Source: Sulfurovaceae bacterium (GTDB lineage: Bacteria; Campylobacterota; Campylobacteria; Campylobacterales; Sulfurovaceae). Taken from it: a DNA stretch of 6,842 nt. Position numbers and translations under genes: made by a program. The notes beneath the pieces were generated by a model that made no database searches, had not been told where the DNA came from, and saw nothing but the letters and a program-made list of their open reading frames with translations. The stretch is taken from the NCBI GenBank assembly GCA_029933395.1, contig JAOZOG010000111.1, positions 1 through 6,842 on the forward strand, given 5' to 3'. This document shows, one piece after another, positions 1 through 6,069 of the stretch. Each line of letters begins with the position of its first letter. Positions within the stretch are counted from its first letter, which is position 1.

Positions 1-875
1 ACCAGATCGATCGCAGCCGGAAGCACTTCAAAACGTATCGAATCAGCCAGATAGGGTTCACCATCCAGATTGACCGACCGGGTCTCACCCGGATAGGATT
101 CTACCCATTGTGTACGGAAACGTTTGACATATTTTCCCGGCCTGACAGGATGGCGAATCTCTCTGATCGCACGCCAGCTATCCTTTAGCGGAAATGAGAG
201 AATCACGACAACATCGAGCAATCCATCGTCGATACATGCCTGCGGGGAGAGCATCTGTCCCCCTCCGGCCTGTCTGCCGTTGCACACCGCCGCAGTGATC
301 GCTTCTCCCTCAAGATTGATACCATCCAGAATGAGATGCCCCCTGCTATGTCGATACCTGATCATTTTGATTACTGCAACGATCTTGTAGGCGAAGCTGC
401 CCAGATACTTTTTGAGCAGCGGCGGTGTATCGGCTGATACCCTTGCCCCGAAACCACCGGTTGCGACATTGATAAAATAGCGTTCATTGGCACGGGCGAT
501 ATCTACCTTGTGGGCACTACCCTCGACAGCAAGCTGCAGCGCCATCTGGGGATCGAGTGGAATGGCACAGGCTGTAGCAAAATCATTGGCAGTACCCAGC
601 GGCAGCAGCGCCACTTCGGGCCGATGTTCCCGATCAAGCTGCATCAGGCCGTTAACAACTTCATTGATCGTACCGTCACCCCCTGCAGCGACAATGCGGC
701 TGATACCTTCCCTGGCAGCTTCCTCCACCATTCGTGCTGCATCCCCCTTCTCCCAGGTCACACGCACATCAATTTTTGTGGCGTGATTGCGCATTTGATA
801 CACAGCCCGGCGCACTGTTTCCTCATCGGCTCTCTTTCCATTGAGAATGATACGCACTATTTTATCTCTTTCCAT
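1..875 (-). CDS. yegS: YegS-type lipid kinase (diacylglycerol kinase-like), C-terminus cut by window edge
   Basis: Translating the minus strand from the ATG at 875-873 gives 291 complete residues with no stop before base 1. The order of motifs is that of the YegS/BmrU/DAGK catalytic family: LNGK (11-14), VTWEKGDAARMVEEA (39-53), nucleotide-binding GGDGTINEV (65-73), LPLGTANDFA (91-100), ATGGFG (138-143), NGRQAGGGQ (199-207), DDGLLD (216-221) and LDGEP (270-274). As recalled, E. coli YegS is about 299 residues and ends shortly after an LPAA motif, seen here at 285-288, so only about ten residues are missing. Known members phosphorylate lipids such as phosphatidylglycerol or diacylglycerol on the inner membrane face; the substrate here is not determined. 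The start is supported because LNGK falls at the same distance from Met as in E. coli; no other in-frame start lies between this ATG and the upstream stop. Resemblance to the gammaproteobacterial protein is strikingly close for a likely Campylobacterota host, so transfer is possible. It is divergent from the glycolytic genes and probably functionally separate. Confidence 0.93.
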   Translation of the reverse strand, partial: MERDKIVRIILNGKRADEETVRRAVYQMRNHATKIDVRVTWEKGDAARMVEEAAREGISRIVAAGGDGTINEVVNGLMQLDREHRPEVALLPLGTANDFATACAIPLDPQMALQLAVEGSAHKVDIARANERYFINVATGGFGARVSADTPPLLKKYLGSFAYKIVAVIKMIRYRHSRGHLILDGINLEGEAITAAVCNGRQAGGGQMLSPQACIDDGLLDVVVILSFPLKDSWRAIREIRHPVRPGKYVKRFRTQWVESYPGETRSVNLDGEPYLADSIRFEVLPAAIDL

Positions 876-882
876 AAGAAGG

Positions 883-891
883 ATTTTAGCA
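883..891 (-). promoter_or_regulatory. Candidate extended -10 promoter for the lipid kinase gene
   Basis: Read on the minus strand, 891-883 is TGCTAAAAT, an extended -10 element (TGn followed by TAAAAT). Its 3' end lies seven bases before the start codon at 875, so transcription would begin at or next to the ATG. No purine-rich Shine-Dalgarno sequence precedes that ATG (the bases are AAAATCCTTCTT), which fits a leaderless message. No convincing -35 is seen. An upstream minus-strand TATAAA (913-908) is an alternative promoter. Confidence 0.35.
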
Positions 892-909
892 TATTCAAAG
901 CCCTATCTT

Positions 910-915
910 TATAAT
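910..915 (+). promoter_or_regulatory. Candidate -10 box (TATAAT) for the GAPDH gene
   Basis: A perfect TATAAT lies in an AT-rich stretch 85 bases before the GAPDH start codon. It has no recognisable -35 hexamer, as is common in Campylobacterota sigma-70 promoters. Transcription would begin near 921-923, leaving a leader of about 80 bases. It sits back to back with the candidate lipid kinase promoter, so the two genes share a short divergent control region. The leader also holds a TTAAATTTAA palindrome at 974-983. Confidence 0.5.
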
Positions 916-988
916 GTTAGTATTTTAATCATCAAAACAGCTAAATCACTACAAAAAAGGTGTATTATTCCATTTAAATTTAACATCC

Positions 989-995
989 AAAGGAA
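989..995 (+). promoter_or_regulatory. Ribosome binding site of GAPDH (AAAGGAA)
   Basis: A purine-rich AAAGGAA ends five bases before the ATG at 1001, which supports this start. The same AAGGAA core is used before the phosphorylase gene and before the small leader ORF at 6394. Confidence 0.75.
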
Positions 996-1000
996 ATAAT

Positions 1001-1996
1001 ATGGCGCTTAAAGTAGCAATTAACGGAACTGGCAGAATCGGTATGATTGTCGCAAAGATCATTATGAAGAGAGATGACATCGAACTGGTCGCACTCAACA
1101 CCACTTCCAAGCCTGATATGCTTGAGTATCTTTTCAAGTATGACAGTGTACACACAGGTATCGATGCAAAAGTGATCGATGACAAGACAATCGAACTCGA
1201 CGGCAAACCCGTCACACTCTTCAGCGACAGAGATCCTGCCAATATCGACTTCGGTTCTGTGGGTGCTGAACTCGTCATCGAATGTACCGGTGTCTTCCTG
1301 ACCACTGAACTGGCTCAGAAGTATCTCCACGGCGGCGTCAAAAAAGTCGTTATGTCTGCACCGGCAAAAGATGACACACCTACCTATGTACTCAATATCA
1401 ATACAGACCAGTACAATGGTGAAGCGATCATCTCCAATGCCAGCTGTACAACCAATTGTCTCGCACCGATCTGTAAAGTCCTCGATGAAGAGTTCGGTAT
1501 CGAAAATGGCCTGATGACGACGATCCATGCCTATACCAATGACCAGAATGTACTCGACGTCAAGCATGCAAAAGATAAGAGAAGAGCGCGTGCTGCAGCG
1601 GTCAATATGATCCCTACAACCACAGGTGCCGCCAAAGCGATCGCACTGGTTATGCCACAGCTCAAGGGTAAACTGAACGGCTATGCGATGCGTGTTCCGA
1701 CTCCGGATGTCTCTGTCGTAGATTTGACAGTCAACCTGAAGAAAGATACAACAGTCGAAGAGATCAACGCTGTATTCGAAGCTGCTTCCAAAGGTGACTT
1801 CGCCGGTCTGATCGAAATCGATCACGACAAGCGTGTCTCCAGTGACTTTATCGGCTCAACATACAGCTCCACTTTCGTACCCGATATGACCAACGTCGTC
1901 GACGGCAAGACAGTCAAAGTACTGGCCTGGTATGACAATGAGTGGGGATACAGCAGTCGACTTGTCGATATGTGTGTATTTGTCGGAAACAAATAG
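1001..1996 (+). CDS. gap: Glyceraldehyde-3-phosphate dehydrogenase, probably NADP-accepting (GapB-like)
   Basis: The 331-residue protein is full length for tetrameric phosphorylating GAPDH (usually 330-340). It interconverts glyceraldehyde-3-phosphate and 1,3-bisphosphoglycerate in the cytosol. Visible are the dinucleotide-binding INGTGRIG (7-14), the active-site SNASCTTN with Cys149 (145-152), His176 in TTIHAYTN, substrate-binding Arg231 in MRVPTP, and the C-terminal WYDNEWGYSSR (310-320). Position 32-36 reads LNTTS, where NAD-specific enzymes have an aspartate after Asn (VND or IND), and Lys188 replaces the usual proline of the LPHKD loop. Loss of these two residues is the classic mark of enzymes that accept NADP, such as chloroplast GapA/B and Bacillus GapB. 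As recalled, Helicobacter pylori GAPDH also has Ser-Thr here, whereas Campylobacter jejuni keeps Asp. Gluconeogenic or autotrophic use is therefore plausible, but cofactor choice is an inference. It is the first gene of the plus-strand cluster, 211 bases before the phosphorylase. Confidence 0.97.
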   Translation: MALKVAINGTGRIGMIVAKIIMKRDDIELVALNTTSKPDMLEYLFKYDSVHTGIDAKVIDDKTIELDGKPVTLFSDRDPANIDFGSVGAELVIECTGVFLTTELAQKYLHGGVKKVVMSAPAKDDTPTYVLNINTDQYNGEAIISNASCTTNCLAPICKVLDEEFGIENGLMTTIHAYTNDQNVLDVKHAKDKRRARAAAVNMIPTTTGAAKAIALVMPQLKGKLNGYAMRVPTPDVSVVDLTVNLKKDTTVEEINAVFEAASKGDFAGLIEIDHDKRVSSDFIGSTYSSTFVPDMTNVVDGKTVKVLAWYDNEWGYSSRLVDMCVFVGNK

Positions 1997-2006
1997 ATAG
2001 CAAAAC

Positions 2007-2077
2007 CCGGCAGCATCATGCCGGCATCGAAATAATCGGAATACAGATACGGACAAGGTAGATTATTTTGATTGCCG
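2007..2077 (+). other. Two mutually exclusive hairpins downstream of GAPDH
   Basis: Eleven bases after the GAPDH stop, CCGGCA (2007-2012) can pair with TGCCGG (2019-2024) around a six-base loop. The 3' arm overlaps a much longer inverted repeat, 2022-2037 with 2061-2077. This gives 15 Watson-Crick pairs plus one G-U pair, with one bulged T at 2073 and a 23-base loop. The two structures compete for 2022-2024. Neither is followed by a run of T, so a classic intrinsic terminator is unlikely. Possible roles are protecting the GAPDH mRNA 3' end, an RNase III processing site separating gap from glgP, or an attenuator. The pairing is seen in the sequence; the role is inferred. Confidence 0.55.
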
Positions 2078-2114
2078 TACAAGAATGATGCGCTTACCAC
2101 ACTATCATCAATCA

Positions 2115-2168
2115 CTTGAAAAAGTCTTATTTATCCCGATGTAGAGTCGGGTCAAGAGATACTCTACA
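2115..2168 (+). other. Interlocking inverted repeats upstream of the phosphorylase gene (operator or pseudoknot)
   Basis: Three complementary pairs interlock: CTTGA (2115-2119) with TCAAG (2152-2156), CCCGA (2135-2139) with TCGGG (2147-2151), and a perfect eight-base pair TGTAGAGT (2140-2147) with ACTCTACA (2161-2168). The seven-base loop of the CCCGA hairpin is the 5' arm of the third pair, so in RNA they could form an H-type pseudoknot. In DNA the third repeat has arms centred 21 bp apart, about two helical turns, just upstream of a candidate -10 box, which would suit a dimeric regulator. Which reading is right depends on where transcription starts. Confidence 0.4.
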
Positions 2169-2178
2169 AACAATTTAC

Positions 2179-2184
2179 TATAGA
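2179..2184 (+). promoter_or_regulatory. Candidate -10 box (TATAGA) for the phosphorylase gene
   Basis: TATAGATATATT begins at 2179 in a locally AT-rich stretch, about 28 bases before the phosphorylase ATG. Transcription from here would start near 2191, exclude the upstream repeats from the RNA, and place those repeats across the -35 region. No clear -35 hexamer is seen. Read-through from GAPDH is the alternative. Confidence 0.3.
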
Positions 2185-2197
2185 TATATTAACAAAC

Positions 2198-2203
2198 AAG
2201 GAA
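2198..2203 (+). promoter_or_regulatory. Ribosome binding site of the phosphorylase (AAGGAA)
   Basis: AAGGAA ends four bases before the ATG at 2208 and matches the site used by GAPDH. It supports a start at 2208. Confidence 0.7.
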
Positions 2204-2207
2204 TTCT

Positions 2208-3854
2208 ATGAATCTATTCAGCTACGACATCGATGAACGATACAGTACGAGTGTCGCGTACTTCTCTATGGAATTTGCCATAGACCAGGCATTGAAAATC
2301 TATTCAGGCGGACTGGGCTTTTTGGCCGGTTCTCACATGCGAAGTGCCTACGACCTCAAACAAAATGTCGTCGGTATCGGCCTGTTGTGGAGTTTTGGTT
2401 ACTATGACCAGGCACGCAACGAAGATCGGACACTCAAACCGATCTATACGAGAAAGTTTTACTATTTTCTTGAAGAGCTCGATGTTCACGTCACCGTCAA
2501 AGTTCACAATGAGGATGTCAGAGTCAAAGCCTTCCTGCTTCGTCCGGAAGTCTTCGGTACAGCTCCGATGATCCTCCTCTCGACCGATACGGATGAAAAT
2601 GACTACCTGGGCCGCACGATCACGCACAAACTCTATGATGGAAACGAACATACGAGAGTCGCACAGGAGATCGTCCTGGGTATCGGTGGAACCAAAGTGC
2701 TCGAGGCGATCAATCATGAAGTGGATATCTATCATATGAATGAAGGCCATGCATTGCCACTGGTCTATGAGCTCTATCACAAACACTACCAGACGATGGA
2801 TGATGTCCGAAAACATGTCGTCTTCACAACCCATACACCCGAAGCAGCAGGTAACGAGATACACAATATCAACTTCCTGCATGAGATGGGCTTCTTTGCT
2901 GAGCACCCGCTCGAGACGATCCGTGAAATCATGGGATACCATGACGGTGATGACTTCAGCCTGACCGTCGGTGCCCTCCGCAGTGCCAAAATCGCCAATG
3001 CCGTCTCCAAGATCCATGGAGTCGTCGCCAACGATATGTGGGAACATGTCGCTGACAGCTGTGAAATCATCTCGATCACCAATGCACAGAACAAGAAGTT
3101 CTGGACAGACAAAACACTGGTACGTGCCCTCGATGAGCACGAAGACTATGAACTGCTGGCGAGAAAAAAACACCTCAAGAAGATTCTTTTCGATGTAGTG
3201 GCAGACCAGACAGGCAAAATGTTCGATCCCGACATCCTTACGATCGTCTGGGCACGCCGTTTTGCCGAGTATAAACGCCCGGGTCTCCTCAAGTACGACT
3301 TGGAGCGATTCGTCAAACTGATCAAGAATACAGAGATGCCCGTGCAGATCATCTGGGCAGGCAAACCCTACCCTACAGACTTCGGTGCGATCGATATCTT
3401 CAACGACCTGATAGACATCAGTCACTACTACAAGAATATTGCCGTACTGATCGGCTATGAGTTGACGCTCTCCAGGCTGCTCAAGCAGGGAAGTGACATC
3501 TGGCTCAATACACCGCGTATCACCCGTGAAGCGAGCGGTACCAGCGGTATGACAGCCAGTATGAACGGCTCTATCCACTTCTCTATCGACGATGGATGGC
3601 ACCCCGAGTTCGCCAAAGACGGCAAAAATGCCTTCACGATCCCGGCACTGGACTACAGACTGCCAAACGCAGAGCAGGACAGATTGGACAACAAGCATAT
3701 GATGGATATTCTCGAAGAGAGAATCCTGCCAACCTACTATAAAGATACACGCCAGTGGGTGACAATTATGAAAAATGCCATGTCCGATGTAGAGATCGAC
3801 TTCGATTCAGGACGTATGGCGGCTGAATACTACGAACGTATGTTTACGGTATAG
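2208..3854 (+). CDS. glgP: Short alpha-glucan phosphorylase-family protein (GT35) lacking the PLP-binding lysine
   Basis: The 548-residue protein belongs to the short alpha-glucan phosphorylase group (GT35), whose known members cleave alpha-1,4-glucan with phosphate to glucose-1-phosphate in the cytosol. Motifs in order: VAYFSMEFAI (16-25), IYSGGLGFLAGSHM (31-44, usually GGLGxLAGDH), HMNEGHA (176-182), FTTHTPEAAGNE (206-217), ARRFAEYKRPGLL (349-361, holding the Arg and Lys of the phosphate site), IWAGKPYP (382-389) and TREASGTSGM (439-448). It starts almost at the YFSMEF motif, so the N-terminal extension of long phosphorylases is absent. The odd feature is Thr449 (codon ACA, 3552-3554) immediately after GTSGM, where phosphorylases have the lysine that binds pyridoxal phosphate (rabbit Lys680). 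The reading frame and flanking motif are intact, so this is not a frameshift. The protein may be a PLP-independent glycosyltransferase, a regulatory or glucan-binding homologue, or an enzyme using another lysine. Family membership is sure; phosphorylase activity is not. It lies 11 bases before pgk and is probably cotranscribed with it. Confidence 0.9.
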   Translation: MNLFSYDIDERYSTSVAYFSMEFAIDQALKIYSGGLGFLAGSHMRSAYDLKQNVVGIGLLWSFGYYDQARNEDRTLKPIYTRKFYYFLEELDVHVTVKVHNEDVRVKAFLLRPEVFGTAPMILLSTDTDENDYLGRTITHKLYDGNEHTRVAQEIVLGIGGTKVLEAINHEVDIYHMNEGHALPLVYELYHKHYQTMDDVRKHVVFTTHTPEAAGNEIHNINFLHEMGFFAEHPLETIREIMGYHDGDDFSLTVGALRSAKIANAVSKIHGVVANDMWEHVADSCEIISITNAQNKKFWTDKTLVRALDEHEDYELLARKKHLKKILFDVVADQTGKMFDPDILTIVWARRFAEYKRPGLLKYDLERFVKLIKNTEMPVQIIWAGKPYPTDFGAIDIFNDLIDISHYYKNIAVLIGYELTLSRLLKQGSDIWLNTPRITREASGTSGMTASMNGSIHFSIDDGWHPEFAKDGKNAFTIPALDYRLPNAEQDRLDNKHMMDILEERILPTYYKDTRQWVTIMKNAMSDVEIDFDSGRMAAEYYERMFTV

Positions 3855-3858
3855 GAGA
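3853..3858 (+). promoter_or_regulatory. Ribosome binding site of pgk (AGGAGA) overlapping the glgP stop
   Basis: AGGAGA begins inside the TAG stop codon of the phosphorylase and ends seven bases before the pgk ATG at 3866. This favours that ATG over the second Met at codon 8 and suggests translational coupling. Confidence 0.75.
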
Positions 3859-3865
3859 AGAGAAT

Positions 3866-5086
3866 ATGACTTCCAATATTACGTTTATGCAGAATGTCAA
3901 AAGCCTCAAAGACATCGATGTCGCAGGCAAACGCGTTCTGATACGGGTCGACTTCAACGTACCGGTCGACTCCCATAACAATATCACGGATGACCGCCGC
4001 ATTCGTGCAGCACTCCCCACGATCAACTACTGTATCGACCACAATGCCTGTTCGATTACGCTGGTATCGCATTTCGGCCGTCCCAAAGGGAAATATGACG
4101 AGAGATACAGTCTCCGGCATATCATCAAGCGCCTGGAGAGACTGCTGCATAAGAAAGTAGAGTTTATCGAGAATTTTGAAAACTCCAAGGATGAGATCGC
4201 GACCTGTTCACTCGAGCGGGTCTTCCTACTCGAAAATATCCGCTTTTACGAAGGTGAAAAGCAGAACGATCCCGAACTCTCCAAGAAGCTCGCTTCTATC
4301 TGCGATGTCTATGTCAACGATGCCTTCGGTACTTCACACCGAAAACATGCTTCTACGTATGGCGTAGCGGAGTTCGTCAAAACCAAAGTCGCCGGCTTCC
4401 TGATGATGCACGAGATCGAAGCCTTCGCCAAAGCACTCGAACATCCGGTACGCCCTATCGCACTGGTCATCGGAGGGGCGAAAATCTCTTCCAAGATCAC
4501 CCTGCTCGAAGCCGTCCTCAAAAAGGTCGACAAGCTGATCATCGGCGGTGCGATGAGTAATACCTTCCTCGCTGCGATGGGTTACGAGATGCAGGACTCT
4601 CTCTATGAAGAGGAGTATATCGAGACAGCGGCAGAGGTACTCAAGCATGCCCGTGAAAACAAGGTCAAAGTCTACCTTCCTGTCGATGTCGTGATCACCG
4701 ACTCTATCGAGTCTCCCATCGATGTCAAAGTCGTTCCGGCACAGGATGTACTGGAGCGCTTCAAGGCTGTCGATATCGGTCCTGCCACCGTCAAGCTCTT
4801 CAGCGAAGCGATCGGGCTTTCCAATACGATCATATGGAATGGGCCGATGGGAATTTTCGAAATTGACAAATTCTCCAAAGGAACCTTCAAGATCGCCAGC
4901 GCAATCGCGGACTCTTACGCCTACACGATCGTAGGCGGCGGTGATACGGCCGATGCAGTCGACAGAGCAGGCGAAGCGGATAACTTCAGCTTCATCTCTA
5001 CCGGCGGTGGCGCGAGCCTCGAACTTCTCGAAGGCAAAATACTACCTGGCTTCAGCCACCTTGACCGCAAAGAGGAGCAGGAGTAA
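3866..5086 (+). CDS. pgk: Phosphoglycerate kinase
   Basis: At 406 residues this is normal for monomeric bacterial PGK (about 390-415), which transfers phosphate between 1,3-bisphosphoglycerate and ADP. All landmarks are present: signature RVDFNVP (27-33), substrate-binding SHFGRPKG (68-75), ENIRFYEGE (123-131), NDAFGTSHRKHAS (151-163), nucleotide-domain GGAKISSK (203-210, usually GGAKVSDK, so Asp to Ser here), WNGPMGIFE (324-332), GGGDTADAV (357-365) and the C-terminal TGGGASLELLEGK (379-391). The catalytic arginine of the N-domain signature and the glycine-rich loops are intact, so it should be active. It starts 11 bases after the phosphorylase and overlaps phosphofructokinase by one base. 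It partners the GAPDH two genes upstream, an association broken here by the phosphorylase gene. The N-terminus carries about ten residues before the conserved core. Confidence 0.98.
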   Translation: MTSNITFMQNVKSLKDIDVAGKRVLIRVDFNVPVDSHNNITDDRRIRAALPTINYCIDHNACSITLVSHFGRPKGKYDERYSLRHIIKRLERLLHKKVEFIENFENSKDEIATCSLERVFLLENIRFYEGEKQNDPELSKKLASICDVYVNDAFGTSHRKHASTYGVAEFVKTKVAGFLMMHEIEAFAKALEHPVRPIALVIGGAKISSKITLLEAVLKKVDKLIIGGAMSNTFLAAMGYEMQDSLYEEEYIETAAEVLKHARENKVKVYLPVDVVITDSIESPIDVKVVPAQDVLERFKAVDIGPATVKLFSEAIGLSNTIIWNGPMGIFEIDKFSKGTFKIASAIADSYAYTIVGGGDTADAVDRAGEADNFSFISTGGGASLELLEGKILPGFSHLDRKEEQE

Positions 5087-5088
5087 TG
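5072..5088 (+). promoter_or_regulatory. pgk/pfk overlap (TAATG) with ribosome binding site
   Basis: The pgk stop TAA (5084-5086) and the pfk start ATG (5086-5088) share one base. GAGGAG at 5072-5077 ends eight bases before the ATG, with a second AGGAG at 5079-5083 too close to be ideal. The arrangement is typical of translational coupling and fixes the pfk start. Confidence 0.8.
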
Positions 5089-6045
5089 GCACTGGCAATC
5101 ATGTCCTCGGGCGGTGACGCCCCCGGGATGAATCCGGCGATCAAAAAGTTCGTGGATTATGTCTACAAGCAGGGAGAGGATCCCTATCTCATCTATGATG
5201 GCCTCGAAGGATTGATCGACAACAAGATCAAGCCGGCAACACACAGTGATGTGGCAGGTATCCTGCACCGGGGCGGTACAATTATCCGCTCATCACGATC
5301 CCGGCGTTTTTATGAACATGAGTATCGAAAAAAAGCCTATGAAAATCTCAAATCCCATGGGATTACAGGACTTGTGATATTGGGTGGAGATGGATCGTTT
5401 CGTGCGATGGAAAAATTCAGTTCCGAGTTCGATCTCAATTTTGTCGGCATCCCCTCGACAATCGACAACGATATCTTCGGAACGGACTACTGCCTGGGTG
5501 TCGATACGGCGCTTAACGTGATCCGTGACGCTTTGGATAAAATACGCGATACCGCCTCCTCCTTCAACCGGGCATTTCTGGTAGAAGTGATGGGGCGCGA
5601 CTGCGGCTATCTCGCGATCGTCTCCGCGATGGTCAGCGGAGCGGAGGTCTGCGTCATTCCCGAAGTTAATTTCGACTACGAAAAGGTAGGCGAACGTCTC
5701 CGAAAAGAGGTCGAAGAGGGACGAAACTATGCCCTTGCGATCGTATCCGAAGGGACCAAGCAGACAAGCGAAGTCCACAAATGGCTTCAGGAGACGATCG
5801 GTCTGGAGACACGTGTCAGTATCCTGGGACATATTCAGCGCGGCGGCAATCCAACCGTGCTGGATAGATTGATGGCCTTCGATTTCACGATCACGGCGGT
5901 CGATCACCTGCTCTCCCATAGCGACTCCAACAAAGTCGTTGCCTACCAAAAGGGAGAGTATGTACTGATAGAGATAGAAGAAGTGGTATCCGGAACCTAT
6001 AAATTGCCTCAGCGTTACCTTGATGCAATCAAGTTGCTGGATTAA
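5086..6045 (+). CDS. pfkA: 6-phosphofructokinase, ATP-type (PfkA family)
   Basis: The 319-residue length equals that of E. coli PfkA (320). The enzyme phosphorylates fructose-6-phosphate to fructose-1,6-bisphosphate, the committing step of glycolysis. Motifs: SGGDAPGMN (8-16), RGGTIIRSSR (62-71), ILGGDGS (98-104), PSTIDND (123-129) with the catalytic Asp127, VEVMGRDCG (166-174) and GHIQRGG (248-254). The glycine of GGDGS (E. coli Gly104) marks ATP-dependent enzymes; PPi-dependent ones have GGDDS. The second discriminator, Gly in ATP-type PGTIDND and Lys in PPi-type PKTIDND, is Ser124 here. ATP is therefore the likely donor, with some doubt. Translation is probably coupled to pgk. A dedicated glycolytic kinase is notable because Campylobacter and Helicobacter lack phosphofructokinase; together with the phosphorylase it suggests that stored glucan is burned through glycolysis. 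Confidence 0.96.
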   Translation: MALAIMSSGGDAPGMNPAIKKFVDYVYKQGEDPYLIYDGLEGLIDNKIKPATHSDVAGILHRGGTIIRSSRSRRFYEHEYRKKAYENLKSHGITGLVILGGDGSFRAMEKFSSEFDLNFVGIPSTIDNDIFGTDYCLGVDTALNVIRDALDKIRDTASSFNRAFLVEVMGRDCGYLAIVSAMVSGAEVCVIPEVNFDYEKVGERLRKEVEEGRNYALAIVSEGTKQTSEVHKWLQETIGLETRVSILGHIQRGGNPTVLDRLMAFDFTITAVDHLLSHSDSNKVVAYQKGEYVLIEIEEVVSGTYKLPQRYLDAIKLLD

Positions 6046-6058
6046 TCAAATTTAAAAC

Positions 6059-6063
6059 AGGAG
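6059..6063 (+). promoter_or_regulatory. Ribosome binding site of the CBM48 gene (AGGAG)
   Basis: AGGAG ends six bases before the ATG at 6070, 24 bases after the pfk stop. It supports the start and continuation of the operon. Confidence 0.75.
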
Positions 6064-6069
6064 AATATT

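Noticed and set aside
124..914. Plus-strand open frames of 88-134 codons
   Set aside because: They lie opposite the well-supported minus-strand lipid kinase, have no ribosome binding sites and show no recognisable protein features.
980..1825. A 281-codon minus-strand open frame opposite GAPDH
   Set aside because: Same shadow effect; rich in Cys, Asp and Phe, with no recognisable motif, opposite an unmistakable GAPDH.
2007..2024. Intrinsic terminator after GAPDH
   Set aside because: There is a GC-rich six-pair stem, but it is followed by CATCGAAATAATC and not by a T run.
3528..3575. Frameshift or assembly error explaining the missing phosphorylase lysine
   Set aside because: The frame is unbroken and the conserved residues on both sides are in register. 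Only the one codon differs, and the surrounding sequence also diverges as in a distinct clade. A single-base error (AAA to ACA) cannot be wholly excluded from this window alone.
2304..3698. A 464-codon minus-strand open frame opposite the phosphorylase
   Set aside because: It is long only because the codon use of the real gene avoids stops on the other strand; its composition (rich in Asp, Val, Phe, Cys and His) is not that of a real protein and the plus-strand gene has clear family motifs.
5086..6045. PPi-dependent phosphofructokinase
   Set aside because: The GGDGS motif carries the ATP-type glycine and the lysine of PKTIDND is absent.
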